Shown piece after piece: positions 1 to 8,376 of a stretch of DNA of 64,000 nt. The notes beneath the pieces were generated by a model. The model was given only the letters and a program-made list of their open reading frames with translations, was not told where the DNA came from and searched no databases. Position numbers and translations under genes: made by a program. Origin of the DNA: Paraburkholderia fungorum (GTDB lineage: Bacteria; Pseudomonadota; Gammaproteobacteria; Burkholderiales; Burkholderiaceae); assembly GCF_902833645.1 (NCBI RefSeq), contig NZ_CADFGE010000014.1, positions 124,001 to 188,000 of the forward strand, read 5' to 3'. Position 1 is the first letter of the stretch. Every line of letters begins with the position of its first letter.

Positions 1-969
1 CAACAGATGGACCTGCTGCGCCACGCGCACCAAGCCGAGGTGTTCCGCATCCTGTTGATCGATCTGGCCGGCCGGCTGAGCGTCGAACATGTGAGCGACC
101 GTTTGTCCGAACTCGCCGACGCGGTGCTCGACGTCACGCTCGAAGCGGTCTGGAAGCAGTTGGCCAAACGCCATCGCGAGGTGCCGAAGTTCGCGGTGAT
201 TGCCTACGGCAAGCTGGGTGGCAAGGAACTGGGTTACGCGTCCGACCTCGACGTCATCTTCCTCTACGACGATCCGGACGATGCCGCCGCCGACGTCTAC
301 GCCACCTACACCCGCCGCCTCATCACCTGGCTGACGACGGCCACCGGCGCGGGTACCTTGTTCGATGTCGACTTGCGGTTGCGGCCGAACGGCGAGTCGG
401 GTCTGCTCGTCACCGATCTGGATGCGTTCCGCCGCTATCAATTACGCGAAGGCGACGCCGCCAATACCGCCTGGGTGTGGGAGCATCAGGCGCTGACCCG
501 AGCGCGCTACTGCGCGGGCGACGCTGAAATCGGCGCGAAATTCGAACTGATCCGCGAGCAGGTGCTGACCACGCCGCGCGAAGCCGCGCCGCTTGCGAAG
601 GAAATCGTCGAAATGCGCGAGCGTGTCGAGGCGGGTCACCCGAACCGGACGGCGCTGTTCGACCTGAAGCACGATCGTGGCGGCATGGTCGATATCGAAT
701 TCACCGTGCAGTACTGGGTGCTGCTGCACGCGGCGAGCGATCCGGAACTGATCCGCAATACCGGCAACATTGCGTTGCTGCGCGAAGTATCGCGCTTCGG
801 CTTGATGAGTGAAGAGGAAGCGGAGACGGTCGGCGCGGCTTACCGGACCTACCGGAAGTTGCAGCACAAGCTGCGTCTCGACGGGATGGAGAAGGCTCGG
901 GTCGATCCGGCCTTGGTGGTGACTGAGCGTGAGGCGGTGCTGGGGCTTTGGAAGCGGGTGTTCGGCTGA
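1..969 (+). CDS. glnE: Glutamate-ammonia-ligase adenylyltransferase, C-terminal part (5' end outside window)
   Basis: GlnE adenylylates and deadenylylates glutamine synthetase in response to PII, and so controls nitrogen assimilation in the cytoplasm. The frame is open from base 1, so the gene starts upstream; 322 codons plus the stop are visible. The stretch YGKLGGKELGYASDLDVIF is the nucleotidyltransferase motif (G-K-L-G-G followed by S-D-L-D), and a second acidic patch DVDLRLRPNGESG follows. This resembles the C-terminal adenylyl-transferase half more than the N-terminal removase half. A helical C-terminal region (DLKHDRGGMVDIEFTVQYW) also fits the family. The gene ends at TGA just before a terminator hairpin and faces recN. 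Confidence 0.93.
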   Translation, partial: QQMDLLRHAHQAEVFRILLIDLAGRLSVEHVSDRLSELADAVLDVTLEAVWKQLAKRHREVPKFAVIAYGKLGGKELGYASDLDVIFLYDDPDDAAADVYATYTRRLITWLTTATGAGTLFDVDLRLRPNGESGLLVTDLDAFRRYQLREGDAANTAWVWEHQALTRARYCAGDAEIGAKFELIREQVLTTPREAAPLAKEIVEMRERVEAGHPNRTALFDLKHDRGGMVDIEFTVQYWVLLHAASDPELIRNTGNIALLREVSRFGLMSEEEAETVGAAYRTYRKLQHKLRLDGMEKARVDPALVVTEREAVLGLWKRVFG

Positions 970-1010
970 GGACTGGAGTCTGCGTCTGAACTGAACGGCT
1001 GGATGACTGA

Positions 1011-1044
1011 CGCGAAGGCAAGCGGCGCTGCCTTCGCGCGTTTT
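1011..1044 (+). terminator. Probable intrinsic terminator after glnE
   Basis: A perfect 10-bp stem (CGCGAAGGCA 1011-1020, TGCCTTCGCG 1029-1038) with an 8-base loop is followed by CGTTTTCC. The T run is short. It lies between the convergent glnE and recN genes. Confidence 0.6.
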
Positions 1045-1138
1045 CCGACGAACGGTCGCGGCGGCTTCACAGCGGCTCCCGATCGGCTCCCCAGCGGCCC
1101 GCGGTCGGCTCCCGCTCGGGTTCCCGGCCGACGAAAGG

Positions 1139-2806
1139 CTAGGCCGCCAGCATTTCCTTGGCGTGTTTGCGCGTCGTCGCGGTGATCTCCAGCCCGCCGA
1201 GCATCCGCGCGACTTCTTCGACGCGGCTTGCGCGGTCGAGCGGCGTCACGCTGCTGACCGTGCCGCCCTTGCCGTTGCCCGACTTCGCCACCTGGAAATG
1301 ATGGTCGCCACGCGCGGCGACCTGCGGCAAATGCGTGACGCACAGCACCTGACGCGCCTGTCCCAGTTGATGCAGCAGCCGTCCAACCACTTCGGCGACG
1401 CCGCCGCCGATGCCGGTATCCACTTCGTCGAAGATCAGCGTTGGAGTCGGACTCGCGGCGCTCGCGATGACCGCCAATGCAAGACTGATCCGCGCCAGTT
1501 CGCCGCCTGAAGCAACTTTCGCGAGCGGCCGCAGCGGTACGCCGGCGTGACCGGCGACGCGGAATTCGACCTGCTCGAGCCCATGTGCGCCGCCTTCCGG
1601 CAGCTGCACCAGCGCTACTTCGAAGCTGCCGCCTTTCATCGACAGTTCCTGCATGCCGGTGGTCACGGCGGCGCCCAGGGCCTTGCCGGCCTTGGCGCGC
1701 GCCTTTGACAGTTTTTTCGCTTCGGTGAGGAAGGCTTCTTTTGCCTTGGCTTCGGCCGCATGCAGGCTGTCGAGATCGGCGGCCGCGTCGAGCGCGGCGA
1801 GTTGCGCGCGACGCGCTTCGTGCTCTTGCGGCAGCGTCTCGGGTTGCAGGCGGAATTTGCGCGCGGCCGAGTGCAGCGCGTCCAGACGCTTTTCGACCTG
1901 GGCGAGCCGGTCCGGATCCAGTTCGAGCTTTTGCGCGTAGTGGCTGAGCGAATAAGCCGCTTCCTGTAACTGGATCTCGGCCGGCTCCAGCGCCGCCAGC
2001 ACGTCGTTCAGCGCCGGGTCGATCTCGGCCAGGTCGCGCACCTTCGATACGATCGAGGCGAGATGCGTGATCATCGCCTCGTCCGATTCAGACAACGCAC
2101 TGAGCGCGCCTTGAACGCCGTCGATCAGATTGGCTGAGTGCGACAGTCGCCGGTGTTCGCTGTTGACCTCTTCCCATTCGCCTGGCTGCGGCGAAAGTTT
2201 GTCCAGTTCGGTGAGTTGCCAGGCGAGCCGCTCGCGCTCCAGTTGCAGTTCGCGGTCGCGCGTTTGTGCGTGCTCGACGGCCTGAACCTTTTCGCGCCAT
2301 GCCCGCCATGCCCGCGTGACGGTTGCCGCGGTTTCCGTGAGGCCCGCGTGGGTGTCGAACAGTTCGCGTTGCGCGTCGGGGCGCATCAGCAACTGGTGGG
2401 CATGCTGGCCATGAATATCCACCAGCATCTCGCCGACTTCGCGCAACTGCGTGAGCGTTGCCGCCGTACCGTTGATGAACGCGCGCGAGCGGCCGTTTGT
2501 ATCCACCACGCGACGCAGCATCACGGTGCCCTGATGAGCGTCGTCGACGGGCGCGCCGAGCGCCTGCTCGTCGAGCCATTGCTCGACTTGCGCATGCGTG
2601 TCGAATTCCGCGGTGATGTCGGCGCGGCTTTCGCCGGTGCGCACCACGCTCGCATCGGCGCGGGCACCGAGCGCAAGGGCCAGCGCGTCGATCAGGATCG
2701 ACTTGCCGGCGCCTGTTTCGCCCGAGAAAACGGTAAAGCCGCTGTCGAATTCGAGGTCGAGCGCGGCGACGATGACGAAGTCGCGTATCGAGAGGTGGCG
2801 AAGCAT
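1139..2806 (-). CDS. recN: DNA repair protein RecN
   Basis: RecN is an SMC-like ATPase that acts early in recombinational repair of double-strand breaks. The 555-aa product begins MLRHLSIRDFVIV and has the Walker A motif GETGAGKS at residues 29-36. A long, heptad-rich central region is consistent with the coiled coil. Near the C-terminus are the ABC signature SGGELARISLAL and the Walker B/D-loop TLIFDEVDTGIGG. Length matches the family (about 550 aa). It is downstream of nadK on the same strand with a 95-bp gap, so the two may be co-transcribed. I see no LexA box that I would trust. Confidence 0.96.
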   Translation of the reverse strand: MLRHLSIRDFVIVAALDLEFDSGFTVFSGETGAGKSILIDALALALGARADASVVRTGESRADITAEFDTHAQVEQWLDEQALGAPVDDAHQGTVMLRRVVDTNGRSRAFINGTAATLTQLREVGEMLVDIHGQHAHQLLMRPDAQRELFDTHAGLTETAATVTRAWRAWREKVQAVEHAQTRDRELQLERERLAWQLTELDKLSPQPGEWEEVNSEHRRLSHSANLIDGVQGALSALSESDEAMITHLASIVSKVRDLAEIDPALNDVLAALEPAEIQLQEAAYSLSHYAQKLELDPDRLAQVEKRLDALHSAARKFRLQPETLPQEHEARRAQLAALDAAADLDSLHAAEAKAKEAFLTEAKKLSKARAKAGKALGAAVTTGMQELSMKGGSFEVALVQLPEGGAHGLEQVEFRVAGHAGVPLRPLAKVASGGELARISLALAVIASAASPTPTLIFDEVDTGIGGGVAEVVGRLLHQLGQARQVLCVTHLPQVAARGDHHFQVAKSGNGKGGTVSSVTPLDRASRVEEVARMLGGLEITATTRKHAKEMLAA

Positions 2807-2901
2807 GGAGGTCGTCTGGTGAGCTTGATATTCAGGGTTCGGCAGCGGTGGCGTTCGCGTTCCAGGAGGCCGGCGGCCCGGCGTTCCGGCGGCCCGGCCG
2901 C

Positions 2902-3804
2902 TCAGGGCTTGGTATCTTCTTCGTGCGACGGGTATTCGTTCCAGTGCAGCTTTTTACGCAGCGTGGCGTAGTGGCTGTAGCCGACCGGGTGCAGAATCGG
3001 CACGGTATGACGCGAGCGGCGCACTTCGATCGTGTCACCCAATTCCAGCGAAGTGAACGACTGCATGTCGAAGTTGACGTTGACTTCGCGGCCCGAAACG
3101 ATCTGGATGCTCACCTTCGAGTCGTCCGGCAGCACGATTGGCCGGTTTGACAGCGCATGCGGCGCGATCGGCACAAGCACGATGCCTTGTAATTGCGGGT
3201 GCAGGATCGGCCCCTGCGACGACAGCGCATAGGCCGTCGAGCCCGTAGGCGTGGCGACGATCAGCCCGTCCGAGCGCTGGTTGTACATGAAGCGGCCATC
3301 CACCGACACATGCAGTTCCGCCATCCCGGAGAAGCCGCTGCGGTTGACCACCACGTCGTTGAAGGCGAGTGCGTGGTAAATCGGCGTGCCGTCGCGCATG
3401 ATGCGAGCTTCGAGCAGCGTGCGCTCTTCGCGCTCGAAGTTGCCCGAGAGCATTTGCGGCACGATCTCGCGCATGTCGGAGATCGGAATGTCGGTAATGA
3501 AGCCGAGCCGCCCGTGGTTGATACCGATCAGCGGCGTGCGGTAGGGCGCAAGCTGGCGGCCAATGCCCAGCATCGTGCCGTCGCCGCCGAGGATCACGGC
3601 TACGTCGGCGCGCGCGCCGATCTCGGCGGGGCGCAGCGCCGGGTAGTCGGTGATGCCGATTTCGGCGGCGGTGTCGGCTTCGAATACGACCTCGAAGCCG
3701 CGCTTCGCGATGCACGAGGCGAGCGCGGTCAGCGGCTCGCCGATACCTGGCGTATTGTTGCGCCCGACGAGCGCGACGGTCTTGAACTGGCTGGTCACTT
3801 GCAT
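2902..3804 (-). CDS. nadK: NAD kinase
   Basis: This enzyme phosphorylates NAD to NADP in the cytoplasm. The 300-aa product starts MQVTSQFKTVALVGR and carries the diagnostic GGDGTMLGIGR motif, followed by INHGRLGFITD and the NAD-binding segment ATPTGSTAYALSSQGP. I chose the ATG at 3804 because the family begins with this K-x-V-A-L-V-G-R strand. The open frame extends 41 codons further upstream but gives unrelated Arg/Cys-rich sequence. It is divergent from hrcA and upstream of recN; nadK-recN next to hrcA is a common beta-proteobacterial order. Confidence 0.96.
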   Translation of the reverse strand: MQVTSQFKTVALVGRNNTPGIGEPLTALASCIAKRGFEVVFEADTAAEIGITDYPALRPAEIGARADVAVILGGDGTMLGIGRQLAPYRTPLIGINHGRLGFITDIPISDMREIVPQMLSGNFEREERTLLEARIMRDGTPIYHALAFNDVVVNRSGFSGMAELHVSVDGRFMYNQRSDGLIVATPTGSTAYALSSQGPILHPQLQGIVLVPIAPHALSNRPIVLPDDSKVSIQIVSGREVNVNFDMQSFTSLELGDTIEVRRSRHTVPILHPVGYSHYATLRKKLHWNEYPSHEEDTKP

Positions 3805-4155
3805 GCCGGCATTACACCATAGGTAGGGCCTGAAAAGAACCGCAGACAGACCCGGTAGCGGGCCTGCGCAAGCGGGCTGCCGGCGCATTGAGCGATTATC
3901 GTTAGAATGGTGAAGTCTTGATGACATGCGCGCCGGTTATAGTTCGGCGGCGCGTCGCCAGCGGACTTGCCGGACCGGCGGCTGGCAAGACGCAGGATTT
4001 GAATCCCGGCGACGCGCCGACCATGCTGGACCCAGCGCCAGTCAACGCGCCGCATGCAATACCAGGCGCCGCCCCGCCGGCAGGCGGCGCGATAGTCAGG
4101 GGTGGGCGCCGTTAGCGCTCGCTGTAGTCGCGTCATTGAGCTAAAATTTTCCGTC
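3805..4155. other. Divergent nadK/hrcA intergenic region
   Basis: This 351-bp region holds no convincing gene; short open frames on both strands look like random high-GC frames. A TAAAAT hexamer (4142-4147) lies only 8 bp before the hrcA ATG and could be a -10 box giving a very short leader. On the reverse strand a TAATG-type AT-rich patch sits directly before nadK. No CIRCE element (TTAGCACTC-N9-GAGTGCTAA) is visible. Confidence 0.5.
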
Positions 4156-5175
4156 ATGCTAGATCCCCGCGCACAAACCCTCCTCAAAACGCTGATCGAG
4201 CGCTACATCGCCGAAGGTCAGCCGGTCGGCTCGCGTACGCTGTCACGTTATTCCGGCCTCGAACTAAGTCCGGCGACGATCCGCAACGTGATGTCCGATC
4301 TCGAGGATCTGGGGCTCGTGATCAGTCCGCATACTTCTGCTGGCCGCATTCCCACACCGCGTGGCTACCGGCTGTTCGTCGATACCATGCTGACTCTGGA
4401 ATCCGCTGCGGACGAAGAAGCGGTGATGCGCATCGTCAAAACCACGCTGCAAGCGGGCGAGCCGCAGAAAATCGTCGCCGCGGCGGCCAGCGTGCTGTCC
4501 AATCTGTCGCAGTTCGCCGGTGTGGTGCTCACGCCGCGCCGCAGTCATGTGTTCAAGCAGATCGAGTTCATGCGGCTGTCGGACAAGCGCATTCTCCTGA
4601 TCATCGTGACGCCCGAGGGCGACGTGCAGAACCGCATCATGGCGACCCAGCGTGACTTCTCGCCGTCGCAATTGGTGGAAGCGTCCAATTACATCAACGC
4701 GCACTTCGCCGGCCTCTCGTTCGACGACGTGCGCCGCCGGCTGCGCGAAGAAATCGACGAATTGCGTGGTGACATGACCACGCTGATGCACGCGGCGGTC
4801 ACGGCGAGCACGGATGAAACCGACACCGGCGAGACCGTGCTGATTTCCGGCGAGCGTAACCTGCTCGAAGTGGCCGACCTTTCGTCGGACATGGCGCGCC
4901 TGCGCAAGCTGTTCGATGTGTTCGATCAAAAAACCAGTCTCCTTCAGTTGCTCGACGTGTCGAGTCATGCCGCGGGCGTGCAGATTTTCATCGGCGGCGA
5001 ATCGAATCTGGTGCCGATCGAGGAAATGAGCGTGGTGACCGCGCCTTACGAAGTGAACGGCAAGATCGTCGGCACGCTCGGCGTGATCGGGCCGACTCGC
5101 ATGGCCTATAACCGCGTGATTCCGATTGTCGACATCACCGCGCGGCTGCTTTCCCTCACGCTCAGCCAGCAGTAA
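4156..5175 (+). CDS. hrcA: Heat-inducible transcription repressor HrcA
   Basis: HrcA represses groE/dnaK-type heat-shock genes by binding CIRCE operators and is itself kept active by GroEL. The 339-aa product starts MLDPRAQTLLKTLIERYIAE. Its N-terminal winged-helix shows GQPVGSRTLSRYSGLELSPAT and IRNVMSDLEDLGLV, followed by the HTSAGRIPTPRGYR motif. The C-terminal GAF-like and dimerisation domains end with GPTRMAYNRVIPIVD. Start choice follows the family N-terminus; no obvious Shine-Dalgarno precedes it. No CIRCE element is seen anywhere near grpE or dnaK here, so its targets probably lie elsewhere (groESL). Confidence 0.95.
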   Translation: MLDPRAQTLLKTLIERYIAEGQPVGSRTLSRYSGLELSPATIRNVMSDLEDLGLVISPHTSAGRIPTPRGYRLFVDTMLTLESAADEEAVMRIVKTTLQAGEPQKIVAAAASVLSNLSQFAGVVLTPRRSHVFKQIEFMRLSDKRILLIIVTPEGDVQNRIMATQRDFSPSQLVEASNYINAHFAGLSFDDVRRRLREEIDELRGDMTTLMHAAVTASTDETDTGETVLISGERNLLEVADLSSDMARLRKLFDVFDQKTSLLQLLDVSSHAAGVQIFIGGESNLVPIEEMSVVTAPYEVNGKIVGTLGVIGPTRMAYNRVIPIVDITARLLSLTLSQQ

Positions 5176-5359
5176 TCCGCACCGGCTTCCGGTCGCTGTC
5201 TCCTGCGGCATCTCATGCTGCAAATGATGCGCGACGGCGCGCGGCTTGCCAATTGGCCGAATGGCCAGGGGTCCCTGGCGGACCTTGCATTGGACCGCGC
5301 CGCTATAATGAATTCCACCTCAACCGACTCTCCGCCCCAAGCGGTTATCCCTGCTGCCT

Positions 5360-6430
5360 ATGCGCTTCGACCTCGAGCGGCCTTCACAGAACGCTACGTC
5401 ACACCGTGTCGCCGTGCTGCTGATCAATCTCGGCACGCCCGACGCGCCGACGCCGCGTGCAGTCCGTCGCTATCTTGCGCAGTTCCTGTCCGATCCCCGC
5501 GTGGTCGAAATTCCGGCGCTGCTCTGGCAAGTGATCTTGCGGTTGTTGATTCTGCCGTTCCGCAGCCGCGCGTCGGCAAAGAAGTACGCGGCCGTGTGGA
5601 TGCCGGAGGGCTCGCCGCTGCGTGTCTTCACGGAGAAGCAGGTGGAGGGTTTGCGCCACCTGTTGCAATTGAACGACTACACGGTGCTGGTCGACTACGC
5701 CATGCGCTACGGCACGCCCGGTATTCCGGCCATGCTGAACCAGTTGAAGCTGGCTGGCGCGGAGCGCGTGCTGCTGGTGCCCATGTATCCGCAATACTCG
5801 TCGTCGACCACGGCCACGGCTTTCGACGACGCTTTTTCGGCCCTCAAGCGCATGCGCAATCAGCCGGAAATCCGCACGGTGCGGCAGTACGCGGATCATC
5901 CGGCGTATATCGCCGCGCTTGCCGCCCAAGTGCATCAATACTGGCATCAGCACGGGCGGCCGGATTTTGCGGCGGGAGACAAACTGGTGCTGAGCTTTCA
6001 CGGCGTGCCCAAGCGCACGATGGATCTCGGCGATCCGTACCACGAGCAATGTCAGCAGACCGGCGCGCTGTTGATGCAGTCGCTGGGATTGACGCAGGTG
6101 GAATGCCGCATTACGTTTCAGTCGCGCTTCGGCAAGGCCGAATGGCTGCAACCGTACACTGCGCCCACCCTGAAGGAACTCGGTTCGGCAGGCGTGCGCC
6201 GAGCCGACGTGTTCTGTCCGGGCTTTACCGCCGATTGCCTTGAAACGATTGAAGAAATCGGCATGGAAGTACGCGACGAGTTCCTGCATGCGGGTGGCAA
6301 GGAGTTTCATCGGATTCCCTGCGTGAATGCCTCGCAGCCATGGATCGCCGCGCTAGGCGAAATCGTCGCCCAGAACCTGCAGGGCTGGCCCGTGCAAGCG
6401 GTGCCGGTGCCGCATACGACAGGGGCTTAA
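5360..6430 (+). CDS. hemH: Ferrochelatase
   Basis: This enzyme inserts Fe(II) into protoporphyrin IX, the last step of haem synthesis, at the inner face of the membrane. The 356-aa product has LLINLGTPDAPTPRAVRRYL near the N-terminus, the PMYPQYSSSTTA motif, the active-site histidine in LSFHGVPKRTM, and GFTADCLETIEEI near the C-terminus. Length fits proteobacterial HemH. It follows hrcA with a 184-bp gap containing a consensus TATAAT at 5304-5309, although its -35 is poor. hslR starts 7 bp after the stop, so hemH-hslR look like one transcript. Confidence 0.96.
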   Translation: MRFDLERPSQNATSHRVAVLLINLGTPDAPTPRAVRRYLAQFLSDPRVVEIPALLWQVILRLLILPFRSRASAKKYAAVWMPEGSPLRVFTEKQVEGLRHLLQLNDYTVLVDYAMRYGTPGIPAMLNQLKLAGAERVLLVPMYPQYSSSTTATAFDDAFSALKRMRNQPEIRTVRQYADHPAYIAALAAQVHQYWHQHGRPDFAAGDKLVLSFHGVPKRTMDLGDPYHEQCQQTGALLMQSLGLTQVECRITFQSRFGKAEWLQPYTAPTLKELGSAGVRRADVFCPGFTADCLETIEEIGMEVRDEFLHAGGKEFHRIPCVNASQPWIAALGEIVAQNLQGWPVQAVPVPHTTGA

Positions 6431-6437
6431 GCAGCTC

Positions 6438-6845
6438 ATGAATTACAGGATTTCAACTGAAGCGGGCGCGAAGTTGCGCATCGACAAATGGCTGTGGGCT
6501 GCGCGCTTCTTCAAAACCCGCTCGCTCGCGGCGGATGCTGTCGACAAAGGCCACGTGCGCATTGGCGGCGCCAGCGTCAAGCCGGCCAAAGACGTGCGCG
6601 TCGGCGATCTGGTGGAAGTCGAGATCGAGCGGATTGTGTGGCAGGTGGAAGTGCTGGGCGTATGCGACGTGCGTGGCCCGGCCAGCGTTGCGCAGACGCT
6701 TTATGCGGAAACCGAAGAGAGCAGGGTGAAGCGGCAGGTCGAACAGGAGCGGCGCAAGACGTACCGCGAGCCGGCCGCCGCCTTGCACGGAAGGCCGACC
6801 AAGCGCGACCGGCGCACTATCGACAAACTTTCAGGTGGGGATTGA
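6438..6845 (+). CDS. hslR: Ribosome-associated heat-shock protein 15 (S4 domain)
   Basis: HslR/Hsp15 binds 50S subunits that carry stalled peptidyl-tRNA and helps recycle them. The 135-aa product opens with the S4 RNA-binding domain (LRIDKWLWAARFFKTRSLA, then GHVRIGGASVKPAKDVRVGD, residues about 13-75). It ends in a basic tail rich in Arg and Lys, as in the E. coli protein. It lies 7 bp downstream of hemH and close to the grpE-dnaK-dnaJ block. The last 29 bp are overlapped by a small reverse-strand reading frame. Confidence 0.93.
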   Translation: MNYRISTEAGAKLRIDKWLWAARFFKTRSLAADAVDKGHVRIGGASVKPAKDVRVGDLVEVEIERIVWQVEVLGVCDVRGPASVAQTLYAETEESRVKRQVEQERRKTYREPAAALHGRPTKRDRRTIDKLSGGD

Positions 6846-6978
6846 ACAACTGTTCCATCGTCGCGTGCACACCGCCGTACTCGGTAGTGTGATCGTTGAC
6901 GGCCCCGGACATGCAGATGGTCGTGGTGCCCGCGATGAGTACCAATGCGACCACCGATATTGCAAAGGTCAGTTTCAC
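6817..6978 (-). CDS. Putative small membrane or exported protein (53 aa)
   Basis: This is a short reverse-strand frame with a GTG start at 6978. It is preceded at good spacing by a strong Shine-Dalgarno AAGGGGAG (reverse-strand sense). The product begins (M)KLTFAISVVALVLIAGTTT, a lysine followed by a 17-residue hydrophobic segment typical of a signal peptide or membrane anchor. The remaining 30 residues are short and hydrophilic (VNDHTTEYGGVHATMEQLF) with two Cys in total. The 3' end overlaps hslR tail-to-tail by 29 bp. I do not recognise a family. The SD plus hydrophobic N-terminus support a real gene, but the small size leaves doubt. Confidence 0.5.
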   Translation of the reverse strand: MKLTFAISVVALVLIAGTTTICMSGAVNDHTTEYGGVHATMEQLFNPHLKVCR

Positions 6979-7205
6979 GGTACTCCCCTTGGGAAGATTC
7001 GGGACGGAAACAGGCGAATCAGGTGGATTGAAAAATTTCGGTAAGGATTACGTTAGATTAGGGTTAACGTGTCTTTTCCGATGCTTTATTGGAGCATAGG
7101 CCACTTGGCGGGCGCACTCAATCTCAATCTGATTGCGACGCAATAATGGTTGTAACGGAGCATTTCGGCTGCGTGCGCGCGGCGTGAAAAGTTCCGGGAG
7201 AGGCG

Positions 7206-7233
7206 CTTGAAATGGGTCTTTCCGGCCCCATCT
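7206..7233 (+). promoter_or_regulatory. Sigma-32 (RpoH) heat-shock promoter of grpE
   Basis: CTTGAAA (7206-7212) is followed after 13 bp by CCCCATCT (7226-7233). This is an essentially perfect match to the RpoH consensus CTTGAAA-N11-15-CCCCATNT. It lies about 130 bp upstream of the grpE ATG in the 388-bp gap after the small reverse frame. The rest of the gap (6979-7366) shows no gene, only AT-richer DNA around 7030-7090 that could hold the promoter of the small reverse-strand frame. Confidence 0.88.
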
Positions 7234-7366
7234 GCCGTTTCGAAAAGCGTCAACGCACCAGGTTTTGCGCCAAGTTGTCTGTCGCAATTTTGCAACGCAC
7301 AAATTGCGCGGGCTTCGACGCGTTGCCGTCACTTTTAGCTTTAACTTTTTAACGACTTTCAGCGAC

Positions 7367-7951
7367 ATGGAAAACACGCAAGAGAACCCGACGAGCCAGA
7401 ATCCCACGCCCGCCGACGAAACCGCGCGTCAGGCCGCGGAGGCCGCGACCTCCCAGCAGGACGCGGCTGCGAGCGCGGCCCCGGAAGCGCCGGCAACCGG
7501 CGTGGAAGCTGCATTGACCGAAGCTGAGGCAAAGATCGCCGAGTTGCAGGAAAGCTTCCTGCGCGCAAAGGCCGAGACCGAGAATGTGCGCCGCCGCGCT
7601 CAGGAAGATATCGCCAAGGCCCACAAGTTCGCGATCGAAAGCTTCGCTGAGCATTTGCTGCCGGTGGTCGACAGTCTTGAGGCAGCGGTTGCCCATTCAT
7701 CCGACGACCTGCAGAAGGTTCGTGAGGGCGTCGAACTCACGCTGCGTCAGCTTTCCGGCGCACTGGAGAAGGGGCGCGTCGTCGCCTTGAACCCGGTTGG
7801 CGAGAAGTTCGACCCGCATCGTCATCAGGCTATTTCAATGGTGCCGGCCGATCAGGAGCCGAACACCGTCGTCGCCGTGCTGCAAAAAGGCTTCGTGATC
7901 GCCGACCGCGTGCTGCGCCCGGCTCTCGTAACTGTCGCGGCGCCGAAGTAA
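7367..7951 (+). CDS. grpE: Nucleotide exchange factor GrpE
   Basis: GrpE releases ADP from DnaK and so drives the chaperone cycle. The 194-aa product has an acidic, Ala/Gln-rich disordered N-terminus (residues 1-50). A long helix follows (EAKIAELQESFLRAKAETEN, then VRRRAQEDIAKAHKFAIESF). The C-terminal beta domain carries NPVGEKFDPHRHQAISMVPA and GFVIADRVLRPALVTVA. I chose the ATG at 7367 because the upstream in-frame extension crosses the promoter-proximal leader and has no family similarity. It is transcribed from the sigma-32 promoter at 7206 and lies 425 bp before dnaK. Confidence 0.96.
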   Translation: MENTQENPTSQNPTPADETARQAAEAATSQQDAAASAAPEAPATGVEAALTEAEAKIAELQESFLRAKAETENVRRRAQEDIAKAHKFAIESFAEHLLPVVDSLEAAVAHSSDDLQKVREGVELTLRQLSGALEKGRVVALNPVGEKFDPHRHQAISMVPADQEPNTVVAVLQKGFVIADRVLRPALVTVAAPK

Positions 7952-8376
7952 GCATCGCAACGCGCTGTCCGAGCCGTTTATTTGCCGTTGCGCCTGACAC
8001 GGGCCGTTATGGCCGGCGTTCCCGTCGCCGCCGGGCTCATGCCTCATGGCGTGCCGACCTGGCTCTTCTTATACCGAGGCAAGCGGCTCGGCCTGGCAAC
8101 TGGCTGGCGCGGCCTTGGGCCACTTGGGGGGCGATTGCCGCCGAGCGGGACAAGATTTGGCCGGTCAATGCGGTCGGGAGCACGGCAGGTGGTGAAAAAA
8201 GCGGCAAAAGTTCGACTGATTGAAAAAAATTAAAGACCGCATCGTAAAAGAGGTCTTGAAAACGATGCGGACGCACTTATGTTGGGTGCAGGTAGGAATT
8301 TAGAGCGGATCGCCGTACCGCCAGATGGGCAAAACCGGCGATTCCCGCAGCGATCAAAGTTAGGAGATTAGTAAAA
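7952..8376. other. grpE-dnaK intergenic region
   Basis: The 425 bp contain no credible gene; short frames on both strands lack ribosome sites and family features. The distal 150 bp turn A-rich and hold the dnaK promoter candidate, an inverted repeat and the dnaK ribosome site (TTAGGAGATTAG just before the ATG). Confidence 0.55.
8237..8282 (+). promoter_or_regulatory. Sigma-32-like dnaK promoter embedded in an inverted repeat
   Basis: CTTGAAA at 8255-8261 matches the RpoH -35; about 12 bp later CACTTATGT (8274-8282) is a weak -10. The -35 lies between the two arms of a perfect 9-bp inverted repeat, CCGCATCGT (8237-8245) and ACGATGCGG (8262-8270). The arrangement suggests either an operator or a leader hairpin, depending on the true start site. 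Confidence 0.5.

Noticed and set aside
7982..8233. An 83-codon frame between grpE and dnaK
   Set aside because: No Shine-Dalgarno, no recognisable domain, and a composition like a random high-GC frame; it also overlaps a similar frame on the other strand.
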